A stretch of DNA of 40,276 bases, taken from contig NZ_FNJJ01000011.1 of NCBI RefSeq assembly GCF_900104265.1, positions 186,062 to 226,337 of the forward strand, in the 5' to 3' direction. The DNA is from Ectopseudomonas guguanensis. GTDB lineage: Bacteria > Pseudomonadota > Gammaproteobacteria > Pseudomonadales > Pseudomonadaceae. Of this stretch, positions 9,308 to 17,931 are shown piece after piece. The translations under genes and the position numbers were made by a program. The notes beneath the pieces were generated by a model that saw only the letters and a program-made list of their open reading frames with translations, had not been told where the DNA came from and searched no databases. Within the stretch, counting starts at the first letter, position 1; each line of letters starts with the position of its first letter.

Positions 9308-10255
9308 ATGTCCAGCCAGCCCCTGTCACCCGGCATCCATATCACCCTCGGCGAGCTGATCGACATGCGTCACAAGGTGCATGAAGTGCCGCTGTTCTCC
9401 ACCCCGGCTCGGCGCAGCCCGCTGGCGGGCCTGCATCACTCCAAGCTGCGCGGCCGTGGCGTGGACTTCGACCAAGTGCGCGTCTATCAGGCCGGCGATG
9501 ACGTGCGCACCATCGACTGGCGCGTCACCGCACGCACCCAGGAGCCGCATACCAAGCTGTTCCACGAAGAGCGCGAGCGCCCCATCTTCATCATCGCCGA
9601 ACAGAGCCAGCGCCTGTTCTTCGGCTCCGGCCTGTGCTTCAAGTCGGTGCTGGCTGCCCGCGCCGCGGCGCTGATCGGCTGGGCCGCGCTGGGCCACAAC
9701 GACCGTATCGGCGGCCTGGTGTTCGCCGACAACGAACATCACGAGGTCAAACCCCGACGCAGCAAGCAGAGCCTGCTGCAACTGCTCAACCTGCTGGCCC
9801 GCGCCAACCAGGCGCTCGGCCCGGAGAGCCAGGCCAACACCGCCCGCGACAACTTCGGCCTGGCCCTGCGCCGCGCGCGCGAAGTACTGCGCCCGGGCAG
9901 CCTGGTGATCGTGCTGTGCGACGAGCGTGCCCTCAGCGACAACGCCGAGCAACAGTTGACGCTGCTCGCGCGCCACACCGACCTGTTGCTGCTGCCGCTG
10001 TCCGATCCTCTCGATCACGCCCTGCCGGCAGCCGGCCTGCTGCGCTTTACCCAGGGCGGCGCGCAGCTGGAGCTGGACAGCCACAACGGCGACCTGCGCC
10101 AGGCCTATCGCGCCCAGGCCCAGGCGCGTGAGGCGCGCTGGCAGCGTCTGGCGCAGAAGCTCGGCGTGCCGCTGCTACCCTTGAGCACGCAGTCCGAACT
10201 GGTCGAGCAGTTGCAGGAGCAACTCAGCACCCTGCATTCGAGAAAATCCCTGTGA
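9308..10255 (+). CDS. DUF58 domain protein of the MoxR/Bat operon
   Basis: A 315-residue protein of the DUF58 family, which usually sits beside moxR and has a VWA-like fold. The hallmark segment is GDDVRTIDWRVTAR followed by KLFHEERERPIFII, near residues 60-95. No membrane segment is visible, unlike some longer DUF58 proteins. The ATG at 9308 was chosen because it follows the intergenic palindromes and gives a family-like N-terminus; an in-frame ATG at 9185 would translate the repeat itself. Its stop codon overlaps the GTG start of the next gene. It is a likely MoxR client or adaptor, from family knowledge only. Confidence 0.9.
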   Translation: MSSQPLSPGIHITLGELIDMRHKVHEVPLFSTPARRSPLAGLHHSKLRGRGVDFDQVRVYQAGDDVRTIDWRVTARTQEPHTKLFHEERERPIFIIAEQSQRLFFGSGLCFKSVLAARAAALIGWAALGHNDRIGGLVFADNEHHEVKPRRSKQSLLQLLNLLARANQALGPESQANTARDNFGLALRRAREVLRPGSLVIVLCDERALSDNAEQQLTLLARHTDLLLLPLSDPLDHALPAAGLLRFTQGGAQLELDSHNGDLRQAYRAQAQAREARWQRLAQKLGVPLLPLSTQSELVEQLQEQLSTLHSRKSL

Positions 10256-10746
10256 ACCCCATCGACCAGTTGCTACCGCTGATCGACCCGCCGCCCGTAC
10301 CCTGGTGGCCGCCGGCCCCGGGTTGGTGGCTGCTCGCCGTACTGCTGCCGCTGCTGGGTTGGGGGCTCTGGCGCCTGCTGCGCAACTGGCGGCGGCGCCC
10401 ACCCAAGGCGAAGGTGCAGCAGGCACTCGACCCACTGCGCCAGGCGGCGCTCGACGAGCTGGCCACCTTGCGCAAACCCTATGATGGCGCACCCGCCGGG
10501 CCCTGGCTGCAGCAACTCAACGCGCTGCTCAAGCGCCTGTGCCGCGAACGCTACCCGGACAGCGCCAGCCACACCCTGAGCAGCCGGGCCTGGCTGGCGT
10601 TTCTCGACAACCGCTGCCCGGCGGCCGGCCTGACCCGCTGGATGATCCTCGTCGATGGCAGCTACAGGCCACAATGCACGATGAGTGACAAGGCCATCGC
10701 GGAACTCGATCAGGCCGTCGCTACCTGGATTCGCAAGCATGTTTGA
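10252..10746 (+). CDS. DUF4381 membrane protein of the Bat operon
   Basis: A 164-residue protein with one predicted membrane helix near residues 18-45 (GWWLLAVLLPLLGWGLW) followed by a basic stretch and a soluble domain (residues 50-164). This matches DUF4381, a regular member of Bat operons between the DUF58 and VWA genes. Translation starts at GTG 10252, sharing GTGA with the previous stop codon, and the reading frame overlaps the start of batA at 10739. Its biochemical role is not known. Confidence 0.88.
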   Translation: MNPIDQLLPLIDPPPVPWWPPAPGWWLLAVLLPLLGWGLWRLLRNWRRRPPKAKVQQALDPLRQAALDELATLRKPYDGAPAGPWLQQLNALLKRLCRERYPDSASHTLSSRAWLAFLDNRCPAAGLTRWMILVDGSYRPQCTMSDKAIAELDQAVATWIRKHV

Positions 10747-11743
10747 GTTCGCCTGGCCCTGGGTCTTTCTGCTCGCGCCGCTGCCCTGGCTGCTGCGTCT
10801 GCTGCTGCCCCCAGCCGACAGCGGTGACGCCGCATTGCGTGTCGGCTTTCTGGACGAGCTGCAGGCCCTGAGCGGTCGCCGCGCCCGCGCCGCCCTGCCC
10901 AGCTGGCGTCAGCAGGCGCCGCTGGTGCTGCTCTGGGCGTTGCTGCTGTGCGCCGCGGCACGGCCACAATGGGTCGGTCAGCCCCTGCCGCTGCCGGCCA
11001 GCGGCCGTGATCTGCTGCTGGCCGTGGATGTCTCCGGCTCCATGGATTACGCCGACATGCAGTGGGACGGCGAGCCGATCAGCCGCCTGGAGCTGGTCAA
11101 ACGCCTGCTCGGCGATTTCATCGAAGGCCGCCGTGGTGACCGTGTCGGCCTGATCCTGTTCGGCAGCCAGGCCTATCTGCAGGCGCCGCTGACCTTTGAC
11201 CGTCACACGGTGCGCACCTGGCTGGACGAAGCCATGATCGGCATCGCCGGCAAGAACACCGCCATCGGTGACGCCATTGGCCTGGCGGTCAAGCGTCTGC
11301 GCCAACGTCCTGCGCAAAGCCGGGTGCTGGTGCTAATCACCGACGGTGCGAACAACGGCGGCGAAATCGACCCGATGGTGGCCGCGCAACTGGCCGCCGA
11401 CGAAGGCGTGCGCATCTATGCCATCGGCATCGGCGCCGATCCGCAGCAAGGCGGCGCATTCGGCAGCTTCGGTTTCAGCGCCCTGGATCTGGACGAAACC
11501 AGCCTGCGCGCGATCAGCGACGCGACCGGTGGCGAGTATTTCCGCGCACGCAATCAGGCCGAGCTGGAGCAGATCGAGCTGACCCTCGATCGCCTCGAAC
11601 CGGTCGCCCAGCAACCCACCCTCGCCCGCCCGGCTCAGGCGCTCTACGCCTGGCCCCTGGCACTGGCGCTGCTGGGCTCGCTGCTGCTGGTCAGCCAGGT
11701 GCTCTGGCCCGACCTGCTACAGCGGCTGAGGAGGCGGGCATGA
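10739..11743 (+). CDS. batA: VWA-domain membrane protein, BatA-like
   Basis: A 334-residue inner-membrane protein. Two membrane segments flank a linker at the N-terminus (about residues 5-23 and 60-75), a VWA domain follows from about residue 88, and a final helix lies near residues 305-325. The metal-ion-dependent adhesion site is intact: DVSGS at 97-101, with a later ITDGANNGG loop. This is the Aerotolerance-operon BatA type, a metal-binding protein-interaction module. The ATG at 10739 overlaps the end of the DUF4381 gene, and the stop codon overlaps the next start. It is a good candidate client of the MoxR ATPase encoded upstream. Confidence 0.92.
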   Translation: MFEFAWPWVFLLAPLPWLLRLLLPPADSGDAALRVGFLDELQALSGRRARAALPSWRQQAPLVLLWALLLCAAARPQWVGQPLPLPASGRDLLLAVDVSGSMDYADMQWDGEPISRLELVKRLLGDFIEGRRGDRVGLILFGSQAYLQAPLTFDRHTVRTWLDEAMIGIAGKNTAIGDAIGLAVKRLRQRPAQSRVLVLITDGANNGGEIDPMVAAQLAADEGVRIYAIGIGADPQQGGAFGSFGFSALDLDETSLRAISDATGGEYFRARNQAELEQIELTLDRLEPVAQQPTLARPAQALYAWPLALALLGSLLLVSQVLWPDLLQRLRRRA

Positions 11744-13503
11744 TCCTGTTCTGGCCGGAATGGCTGCGCCCATTGTGGCTGCTGGCCGTGCCCGTGCTGG
11801 CCTGGCTGCTCTGGCGCCTGTGGCATCGCGAACGGCAGAGCGGGCGCTGGCAGCTGTTGTTGCCGGCGGCCTTCCATCAGGCACTGCTCAAGGGCGGCAG
11901 CGGCCGCTCGAGCAAATTGCCCTGGCTGGCGCTCGGCCTGGCCTGGCTGCTGGCCGTGCTGGCGCTGCTCGGCCCCAGCTGGCAGCGCGTCGAGCAAAGC
12001 AGCCAGAAGCCTGCCGATCCCTTGGTGGTTGTGCTCGAACTGACGCCGCAGATGCTCGCCACCGATGGCAGACCCAACCGCCTGGAACAGGCCCGGCGCA
12101 AGCTGCTCGACCTGCTCGAGGCACGCCGCGACGCGCAGACGGCGATCATCGTCTATGCCGGCAGCGCCCATGGCCTGGTGCCGCTGTCGGACGACCTGGC
12201 CACCAGCCGCAACCTGCTCGAAGCGCTGAAACCCTCGCTGATGCCGGAGCCGGGGCGTCGCGCCGACCTGGCCGTGGCGCGTGCGCTACAACTGCTCGAC
12301 CAGGCGCAACTGGGCCAGGGTCGCCTGTTGCTGGTCACCAGCGACCTCGGTGACGAGGAACGCAACGGCATCCAGCAGGCCCTGGGCAAGCGCTCGGTAC
12401 CACTGCTGGTGCTCGGTGTGGGCAGCCGCGAAGGCGCCCCGGTGGTGCAGGAGGACGGCAGCTTTCTCAAGGACTCGCGCGGCGCCATCCTGATTCCGCG
12501 CATCGATGCCCGCGTCCTGCGGGAAACCGCCGAGGCCCATGGCGGCCGCTATGCCGCGATACGCCTGGACGACGAAGACCTGAGCCGCCTCGGCCTGCTC
12601 GACGGCCCGCAGGCCATGCGCGCGGCGACCGAACCGACACGGCTCGACAGCCGTATCGACCAGGGCTACTGGCTGCTGCTGCCCTTGCTGCTGCTGGCCG
12701 CCTGCGCCGGACGCCGCGGCTGGCTGTTCTGCCTGCCGCTGTTGCTGATGCTGCCGCCGCAAAGCAGCCAGGCCTTCGAATTCAACGATCTGTGGCTGCG
12801 TCCCGATCAGCAAGGCCAGCGCCTGCTGCAGGCGCAACGCCCGGCCGAGGCGGCGCAGCGCTTCGTCGACTCGCAGTGGCAAGGCAAGGCGCTGTTCGAG
12901 GCCGAGGACTATTCCGCCGCCGCAGAGCGTTTCGCCAAGGGCGACGGCGCCGCCGATCACTACAATCGCGGCAACGCCCTGGCCAAGGCCGGCGCGCTGG
13001 AGGCGGCGCTGGACGCCTATGAGCAGGCCCTGGAACGCCAGCCGGAGCTGGCCGCCGCGCAGCACAACAAGGCCCTGGTGGAAGAAGCACTGCGCCAGCG
13101 CGAGAATCAGCAGCAGTCCGGCGAGGGCGATTCGGACCAGCAACAGGAATCCGACGAGCCGGCCGAGCCGAGTGAATCCGCCACCTCACAGCCCGCCGAG
13201 AGCACTGCTGCACAACCCGCGCAACCCGCTCAGCCCGCCGCTGCCGGCGACAACAGCGAAAGCGGCGAAGCCCAGGGCACGGCCGATGGCGCCGGGCAAG
13301 ACAGCCAACCCGCCAGCGTCCATGAAAGCCCGGACGATGCCGAACCCGTGGGCCAACCCCGCACGGAAGCCGATCTGGGCACCGCGGCAGAGCGCAGGCA
13401 AGCGCTGGAACAATGGCTGCGGCAGATCCCGGACGATCCGGCCGAGCTGCTGCGGCGCAAATTCTGGTATGAACAGCAACAGCGTCAGGACTCGAACCGA
13501 TGA
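11740..13503 (+). CDS. batB: VWA and TPR protein, BatB/BatC fusion
   Basis: A 587-residue protein combining a BatB-like VWA domain with a BatC-like TPR domain. Membrane helices lie near residues 10-28, 58-80 and 308-345. The VWA domain runs from about 95 to 280. A tetratricopeptide region follows at about 365-450 (including AADHYNRGNALAKAGALEAA), and then a low-complexity linker rich in Gln, Ser, Glu, Pro and Ala covers about 452-545. The C-terminal 40 residues look folded again. Unlike BatA, the MIDAS motif is degenerate: the expected DxSxS is ELTPQ at 100-104, so metal binding is doubtful. The gene overlaps both neighbours by four bases. Confidence 0.9.
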   Translation: MILFWPEWLRPLWLLAVPVLAWLLWRLWHRERQSGRWQLLLPAAFHQALLKGGSGRSSKLPWLALGLAWLLAVLALLGPSWQRVEQSSQKPADPLVVVLELTPQMLATDGRPNRLEQARRKLLDLLEARRDAQTAIIVYAGSAHGLVPLSDDLATSRNLLEALKPSLMPEPGRRADLAVARALQLLDQAQLGQGRLLLVTSDLGDEERNGIQQALGKRSVPLLVLGVGSREGAPVVQEDGSFLKDSRGAILIPRIDARVLRETAEAHGGRYAAIRLDDEDLSRLGLLDGPQAMRAATEPTRLDSRIDQGYWLLLPLLLLAACAGRRGWLFCLPLLLMLPPQSSQAFEFNDLWLRPDQQGQRLLQAQRPAEAAQRFVDSQWQGKALFEAEDYSAAAERFAKGDGAADHYNRGNALAKAGALEAALDAYEQALERQPELAAAQHNKALVEEALRQRENQQQSGEGDSDQQQESDEPAEPSESATSQPAESTAAQPAQPAQPAAAGDNSESGEAQGTADGAGQDSQPASVHESPDDAEPVGQPRTEADLGTAAERRQALEQWLRQIPDDPAELLRRKFWYEQQQRQDSNR

Positions 13504-15140
13504 AGCGTCTGGTCTTCCTGCTTCTTCTCATGCTCGCCGGGCAGGCCCAGGCCGAAGCCTTTTTCGCCAGCGTCGACCGCACCCGCCTGAGCGAAGGCGA
13601 GACCGTGGTGCTGACGCTGGAATCCACCGACCCGACCCGCTTCGGCCGCCCCGACCTGAGCCCGCTGGAGCGGGATTTCGAGATTCTCGGCAGCCGCCAG
13701 GTCAACCGCCTGAGCAGCATCGGTGACACGCCACGCGCCAGCACCCGCTGGATCCTCACCCTGCAGCCGCGCCGCAGCGGCGAAGTGACGATCCCGGCGA
13801 TTCGCCTGGAAGATGCCGAAACCCTGCCGATCACGCTCAACGTCGAGGAAGCCGTCAGCGCCGGTGACGGTGACAGGCTGGCACCGGTGTTCATCGATGC
13901 CAGCCTCGACCAGCCAAGCGTCTACGTACAGGCCCAGGCCATACTGACCCTGCGCATCTACCACTCGGTTTCCATGTATGACGACAGCAGCCTGACGCCC
14001 CTGCGCATAGCCGATGCCCGCATCGAGCAACTGGGCGAGCCGCGTACCTACGAGAAGAGCATCGGTGGCGTGCTGCATGGCGTGATCGAACTGCAATACG
14101 CCATCTATCCGCAGCGCAGCGGCGAACTGCTGATCCCCGGGCAGACCTTCAGCGCCACCCTGGTCGACCGCTCGCGCAACAACGACTTCCTGCCCTTCGG
14201 CCCGCGCACCGGCAAGGTCACGCGGGTCAAATCACCGGACATTCCGCTGCAGGTCAAGGCCAAACCGGCCGACTACCCGCCTGACGCCCCCTGGCTGCCG
14301 GCACGGGCCCTGGGCCTGGCGGAAACCTGGAACCCGCAACCGCAGCAGAGCCAGGTTGGCGATTCCCTGACCCGCCGCCTGATTCTCAAGGTCGATGGCC
14401 TTTCCAGCGCGCAGCTGCCGCCGTTGCCGGCAACCCAGGTCGAGGGCCTGCGGCGCTATCCGGACCAGCCGCAGATGAACGACCAGAAAAGCGAGAGCGG
14501 CATCATCGGCACCCGCGAGGAGCGCGAGGCGCTGGTGCCCAGCCGCGCCGGCAGCTTCGACCTGCCGCCGCTGGAAGTGCTGTGGTGGAATACCCAGACC
14601 GACACGCTGGAGCGCACCACCCTCGCCGCCCGCACCCTGCAGGTTGCCGAGAATCCGCAACTGCAGAACGACGAACAGCCCAACACGCCGATGGTGACCA
14701 CCCAGGTGATCGAGGGGCCGGAACTGTGGCCCTGGCAACTGGCCTGCGCCCTGCTGAGCCTGACCACCCTGCTCGGTTTCGGCCTGTGGTGGCATGCACG
14801 CCGGCAACCGGCGATCCAGCGCGCAGCGCAGGCAGGCCCGAGCCCGCGCACGCTGCTCGACGACCTCAAACGCGCCTGTCAGGCTGGCGACGCCCAGGCG
14901 ACCCGTCACGCCCTCGATGCCTGGGCGCGGCAGCAGCCGGAAACCCTCGCCGATATGGCGGCGCGCTACGTGCCGCTGTCGGATGCGCTGGACGGTCTCA
15001 ACGGCGCCTTGTACAGCGAAACCGGCCAGCACTGGCAGGGCGAAGATTTGTGGAAAGCCATTCGCAACCTGCCCGCCGCGCAGGAGCCGAGCGCCGCACC
15101 GCAGGAAAGCAGCGCGCTGCCGCCGCTATATCCGCGCTAG
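13500..15140 (+). CDS. batD: BatD family protein
   Basis: A 546-residue BatD protein closing the operon. It has a clear signal peptide (MKRLVFLLLLMLAGQAQA, cleavage after residue 18), a large periplasmic part made of beta-sandwich repeats (about 20-400), one membrane helix near 405-425 (LACALLSLTTLLGFGLWW), and a cytoplasmic helical tail. The architecture is normal for BatD of proteobacteria. Together with BatA and BatB it would form an inner-membrane complex facing both sides, with MoxR acting from the cytoplasm; this assembly is inferred from the family. The gene starts inside the stop codon of batB. Confidence 0.92.
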   Translation: MKRLVFLLLLMLAGQAQAEAFFASVDRTRLSEGETVVLTLESTDPTRFGRPDLSPLERDFEILGSRQVNRLSSIGDTPRASTRWILTLQPRRSGEVTIPAIRLEDAETLPITLNVEEAVSAGDGDRLAPVFIDASLDQPSVYVQAQAILTLRIYHSVSMYDDSSLTPLRIADARIEQLGEPRTYEKSIGGVLHGVIELQYAIYPQRSGELLIPGQTFSATLVDRSRNNDFLPFGPRTGKVTRVKSPDIPLQVKAKPADYPPDAPWLPARALGLAETWNPQPQQSQVGDSLTRRLILKVDGLSSAQLPPLPATQVEGLRRYPDQPQMNDQKSESGIIGTREEREALVPSRAGSFDLPPLEVLWWNTQTDTLERTTLAARTLQVAENPQLQNDEQPNTPMVTTQVIEGPELWPWQLACALLSLTTLLGFGLWWHARRQPAIQRAAQAGPSPRTLLDDLKRACQAGDAQATRHALDAWARQQPETLADMAARYVPLSDALDGLNGALYSETGQHWQGEDLWKAIRNLPAAQEPSAAPQESSALPPLYPR

Positions 15141-15513
15141 GCGCGCGATGGGCGTGCAGGATATGCAATCCGAGGCGTGCAACTGGTAGCAACGTAGGGT
15201 GGGCTTCAGCCCACCGACAGCGGCTGCCCCTGGTGGGCTGAAGCGGATCGCCGCCCGGCCCACCCTATGCACTACACCCTACGCACTGATTGGCGACACG
15301 TAGGGTGCGCCGTGCGCACCGCAGCTACAGCGGTTCTCCGCCTATACCCCGCCCCGCGGCGACAGCTCGACGGGGTATGGGAATATGCGCCGATCCGGCA
15401 GATCAACGTTCATCCCCGGTGCGCGCGGCGCTCCCTACGAGGCGCTGGGTAGGGTGCGCCGTGCGCATCAACTGCCGCGATGGCGAGCACTTCTCGTCAC
15501 CGCCATAAAAACA
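15141..15513. repeat. Intergenic repeats between batD and the RND gene
   Basis: This gap holds no convincing gene. It contains two kinds of repeat: a GTAGGGTGGGCTTCAGCCCACC palindrome with a matching GGTGGGCTGAAGC and GCCCACCCTA arm (15194-15269), and two copies of TAGGGTGCGCCGTGCGCA (15300-15318 and 15450-15468), each palindromic inside (GGTGCGC/GCGCACC). All are of the dispersed intergenic type. Confidence 0.7.
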
Positions 15514-15545
15514 AAAACCGCGGCACTCGGCCGCGGTTTTCGTTT
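15514..15545. terminator. Bidirectional terminator between batD and RND genes
   Basis: A perfect 10-bp stem (AAAACCGCGG at 15514-15523, CCGCGGTTTT at 15531-15540, 7-base loop) carries A-rich and T-rich flanks on both sides, so it can end both the rightward Bat operon and the leftward RND operon. Confidence 0.85.
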
Positions 15546-15558
15546 TACGCATAGGCCA

Positions 15559-17913
15559 TCAGGCTTTGGCGCGCAGCTTCTCCGGGTTGATCAGGAAGCG
15601 GGCCAGGGCCGGCAGCAGCCAGATCGCGCCGATCATGTTCCACAGGAACATGAAGGTCAGCATCAGGCCCATGTCTGCCTGGAACTTGATCGCCGAGAAG
15701 ATCCAGGTCGCCACGCCGATGGCCAGGCAGACGCCGGTGAACAGCACCGCCTTGCCGGTGGACTTGAGCGTCTCGTAGTAGGCGTCCTGCAGCGACATGC
15801 CCTGACGCAGGTAGGTTTCCAGACGGCTGTAGATGTAGATGCCGTAGTCGACACCGATACCCACGCCCAGGGCGATCACCGGCAGGGTGGCGACCTTCAC
15901 ACCGATGCCCATGAAAGCCATCAGCGCGTTACCCAGCACCGAGGTCAGCACCAGCGGCAGGATCACGCACAGGGTCGCGGCCAGCGAACGGAAGGTCAGC
16001 AGGCACATGATGCTCACCGCTGCGTACACCGCGATCAGCATGGTGGTTTCGGACGCCGCGATCACCTCGTTGGTGGCCGCTTCGATACCGGCGTTACCGG
16101 CCGCCAGTACCACCTGCAGTTCGTCGGTGTTGTGCTGTGCGGCGAATTCTTCGGCGGCAGCCACGGCACGCGACAGGGTCTCGGCCTTGTGGTCCTCGAG
16201 GAAGATCAGCACCGGCGCCACCGAGCAGTCGGCGTTGTACAGGCCTTCGGCACGGGCGATGGAGTTGTTCAGCACGTCCTGGTTGCGCGACAGGGTCTCC
16301 CATTTCAGGTTGCCCTCGTTCATGCCCTTGATCACCTGCTTGGACACGGTGACCATGGAGATGGCCGATTGCACGCCCTCGGTGTTCTCCATCTTCCACA
16401 TCAGCTCGTCCATCGCGGCCAGGCTGTCATAGGTCGAGCAGCCTTCGGGGCCGGTCTTGATCATGACTACCAGCACGTCGGAGCTGGTCGAGTAATTGCG
16501 GATGACGAAGTCGTTGTCCAGGTTGTAGCGCGAATCCGGGTGCAGCTCCGGCGCGCCCTGGTCGAGGTCGCCGATCTTCAGGTTCTGCCCGTACCAGACG
16601 CCGCCAGCCAGCGCCACCACGGCGATCACCACGGAAATCGGCGCCACCATCGGATGAGCGAAGTTGGAAATCGCGCGCCAGATCGGGTGATCCTTGGCGG
16701 CCTCCTCGCGGCTCTTCTTCACCGCGCGCTTGCCGATGCCGATATAGGAAATGACGACCGGCAGCAGGATCAGGTTGGTCAGGATGATTACCGCCACGCC
16801 CATCGAGGCGCCGATGGCCAGTTCGCGAATCACGCCGATATCGATCAGCAACAGGGTGACGAAGCCGACGGCATCGGACAGCAGCGCCACCAGGCCGGGG
16901 ATGAACAGCTGACGGAAGGCCATGCGCGCGGCAGACAGGGCATCGGTCGCATCGCCCGAGGCCATGGCGATGCCGTTGATCTTCTGCACCCCGTGGGAGA
17001 TACCGATGGCGAACACCAGGAACGGCACCAGCATCGAGTAGGGATCGAGACCGAAGCCCAGGGTGTGCAGCAGGCCCAATTGCCAGATCACCGCCACCAG
17101 GGTGGTGATCACCACCGCCAGGGTGCTCTTGAAGCAGTGGGTGAACCACAGCAGCAGCACGAAGGTGATGCCGATGGCCACGGCGAAGAACAGCGCCACG
17201 CCGATCAGGCCGTCGATCAGATCACCGACCTTTTTGGCGAAACCGATGATGTGCACTTTCACATCGGGGTTTTGCGCCTCGTACTTGTCGCGGATCTTCT
17301 CTTCCAGCTCGTGGGAGAACTTCTGGTAGTCGAGCTTGATCAGCTTGCTCTGGTCGTTGGGGTCCGGGTAGGACTCCAGCAGCGGGATGTCGACGATGCT
17401 GGACTTGAAGTTGTTCGCCACCAGGCGACCGATCTGCCCCGACTTGAGGATGTTGCTGCGCAAATCCTCCAGGCTGTCGGCGGAACCGTCGTAGGTCTGC
17501 GGGATCACCTCGCCACCGGCGAAGCCTTCTTCGGTCACTTCGGTCCAGCGCACGCTGGGGCTCCACAGCGACTTCAGGCCGGAACGGTCGACGCCGGGAA
17601 TGTAGAAGGCCTCGTCATGGATCTGCCGCAGCGTCTCCATGTACTCCTTGCTGAAGATGTCGCCGTTGGTGGCCTCTACCGAGATGCGCACCGTGTTGCC
17701 CAGGTTGGCCAGGTCATTACGGTGTTCGAGCATCTTCTGGATATAGGGGTGCCCCAGGGGAATCATCTTCTCGAAGCTGGTCTGCGGACGTACCTGTGCA
17801 GCCTGATAGAACAGGAAAATGCTGATCAGCAGGCAGATGAGGATCACCGCCGGGCGATTGTTGAAAATCAGCCGCTCGAGGAAGGAGGCGGGCTGTTGTT
17901 GATGCTTGGTCAT
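15559..17913 (-). CDS. RND/MMPL-family transporter (HAE-3 like)
   Basis: A 784-residue inner-membrane transporter with the two-fold RND plan: helix 1 near residues 22-38, a periplasmic loop of about 195 residues, five helices at about 235-390, a linker, helix 7 near 421-440, a second periplasmic loop, and five helices at about 622-775. The second half carries the usual charged motif GVGIGVDYG with D689, whereas the corresponding first-half motif reads FAIGISHG (304-308), lacking the acidic residue. Single-gene RND proteins of this kind (HpnN, MmpL) move lipids or hydrophobic compounds. No membrane-fusion protein or TolC-like gene is present. It lies 18 bases after a YCF48-type gene in one operon. 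The substrate is unknown. Confidence 0.88.
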   Translation of the reverse strand: MTKHQQQPASFLERLIFNNRPAVILICLLISIFLFYQAAQVRPQTSFEKMIPLGHPYIQKMLEHRNDLANLGNTVRISVEATNGDIFSKEYMETLRQIHDEAFYIPGVDRSGLKSLWSPSVRWTEVTEEGFAGGEVIPQTYDGSADSLEDLRSNILKSGQIGRLVANNFKSSIVDIPLLESYPDPNDQSKLIKLDYQKFSHELEEKIRDKYEAQNPDVKVHIIGFAKKVGDLIDGLIGVALFFAVAIGITFVLLLWFTHCFKSTLAVVITTLVAVIWQLGLLHTLGFGLDPYSMLVPFLVFAIGISHGVQKINGIAMASGDATDALSAARMAFRQLFIPGLVALLSDAVGFVTLLLIDIGVIRELAIGASMGVAVIILTNLILLPVVISYIGIGKRAVKKSREEAAKDHPIWRAISNFAHPMVAPISVVIAVVALAGGVWYGQNLKIGDLDQGAPELHPDSRYNLDNDFVIRNYSTSSDVLVVMIKTGPEGCSTYDSLAAMDELMWKMENTEGVQSAISMVTVSKQVIKGMNEGNLKWETLSRNQDVLNNSIARAEGLYNADCSVAPVLIFLEDHKAETLSRAVAAAEEFAAQHNTDELQVVLAAGNAGIEAATNEVIAASETTMLIAVYAAVSIMCLLTFRSLAATLCVILPLVLTSVLGNALMAFMGIGVKVATLPVIALGVGIGVDYGIYIYSRLETYLRQGMSLQDAYYETLKSTGKAVLFTGVCLAIGVATWIFSAIKFQADMGLMLTFMFLWNMIGAIWLLPALARFLINPEKLRAKA

Positions 17914-17931
17914 GCAAAGGCTCCCGGCTTG

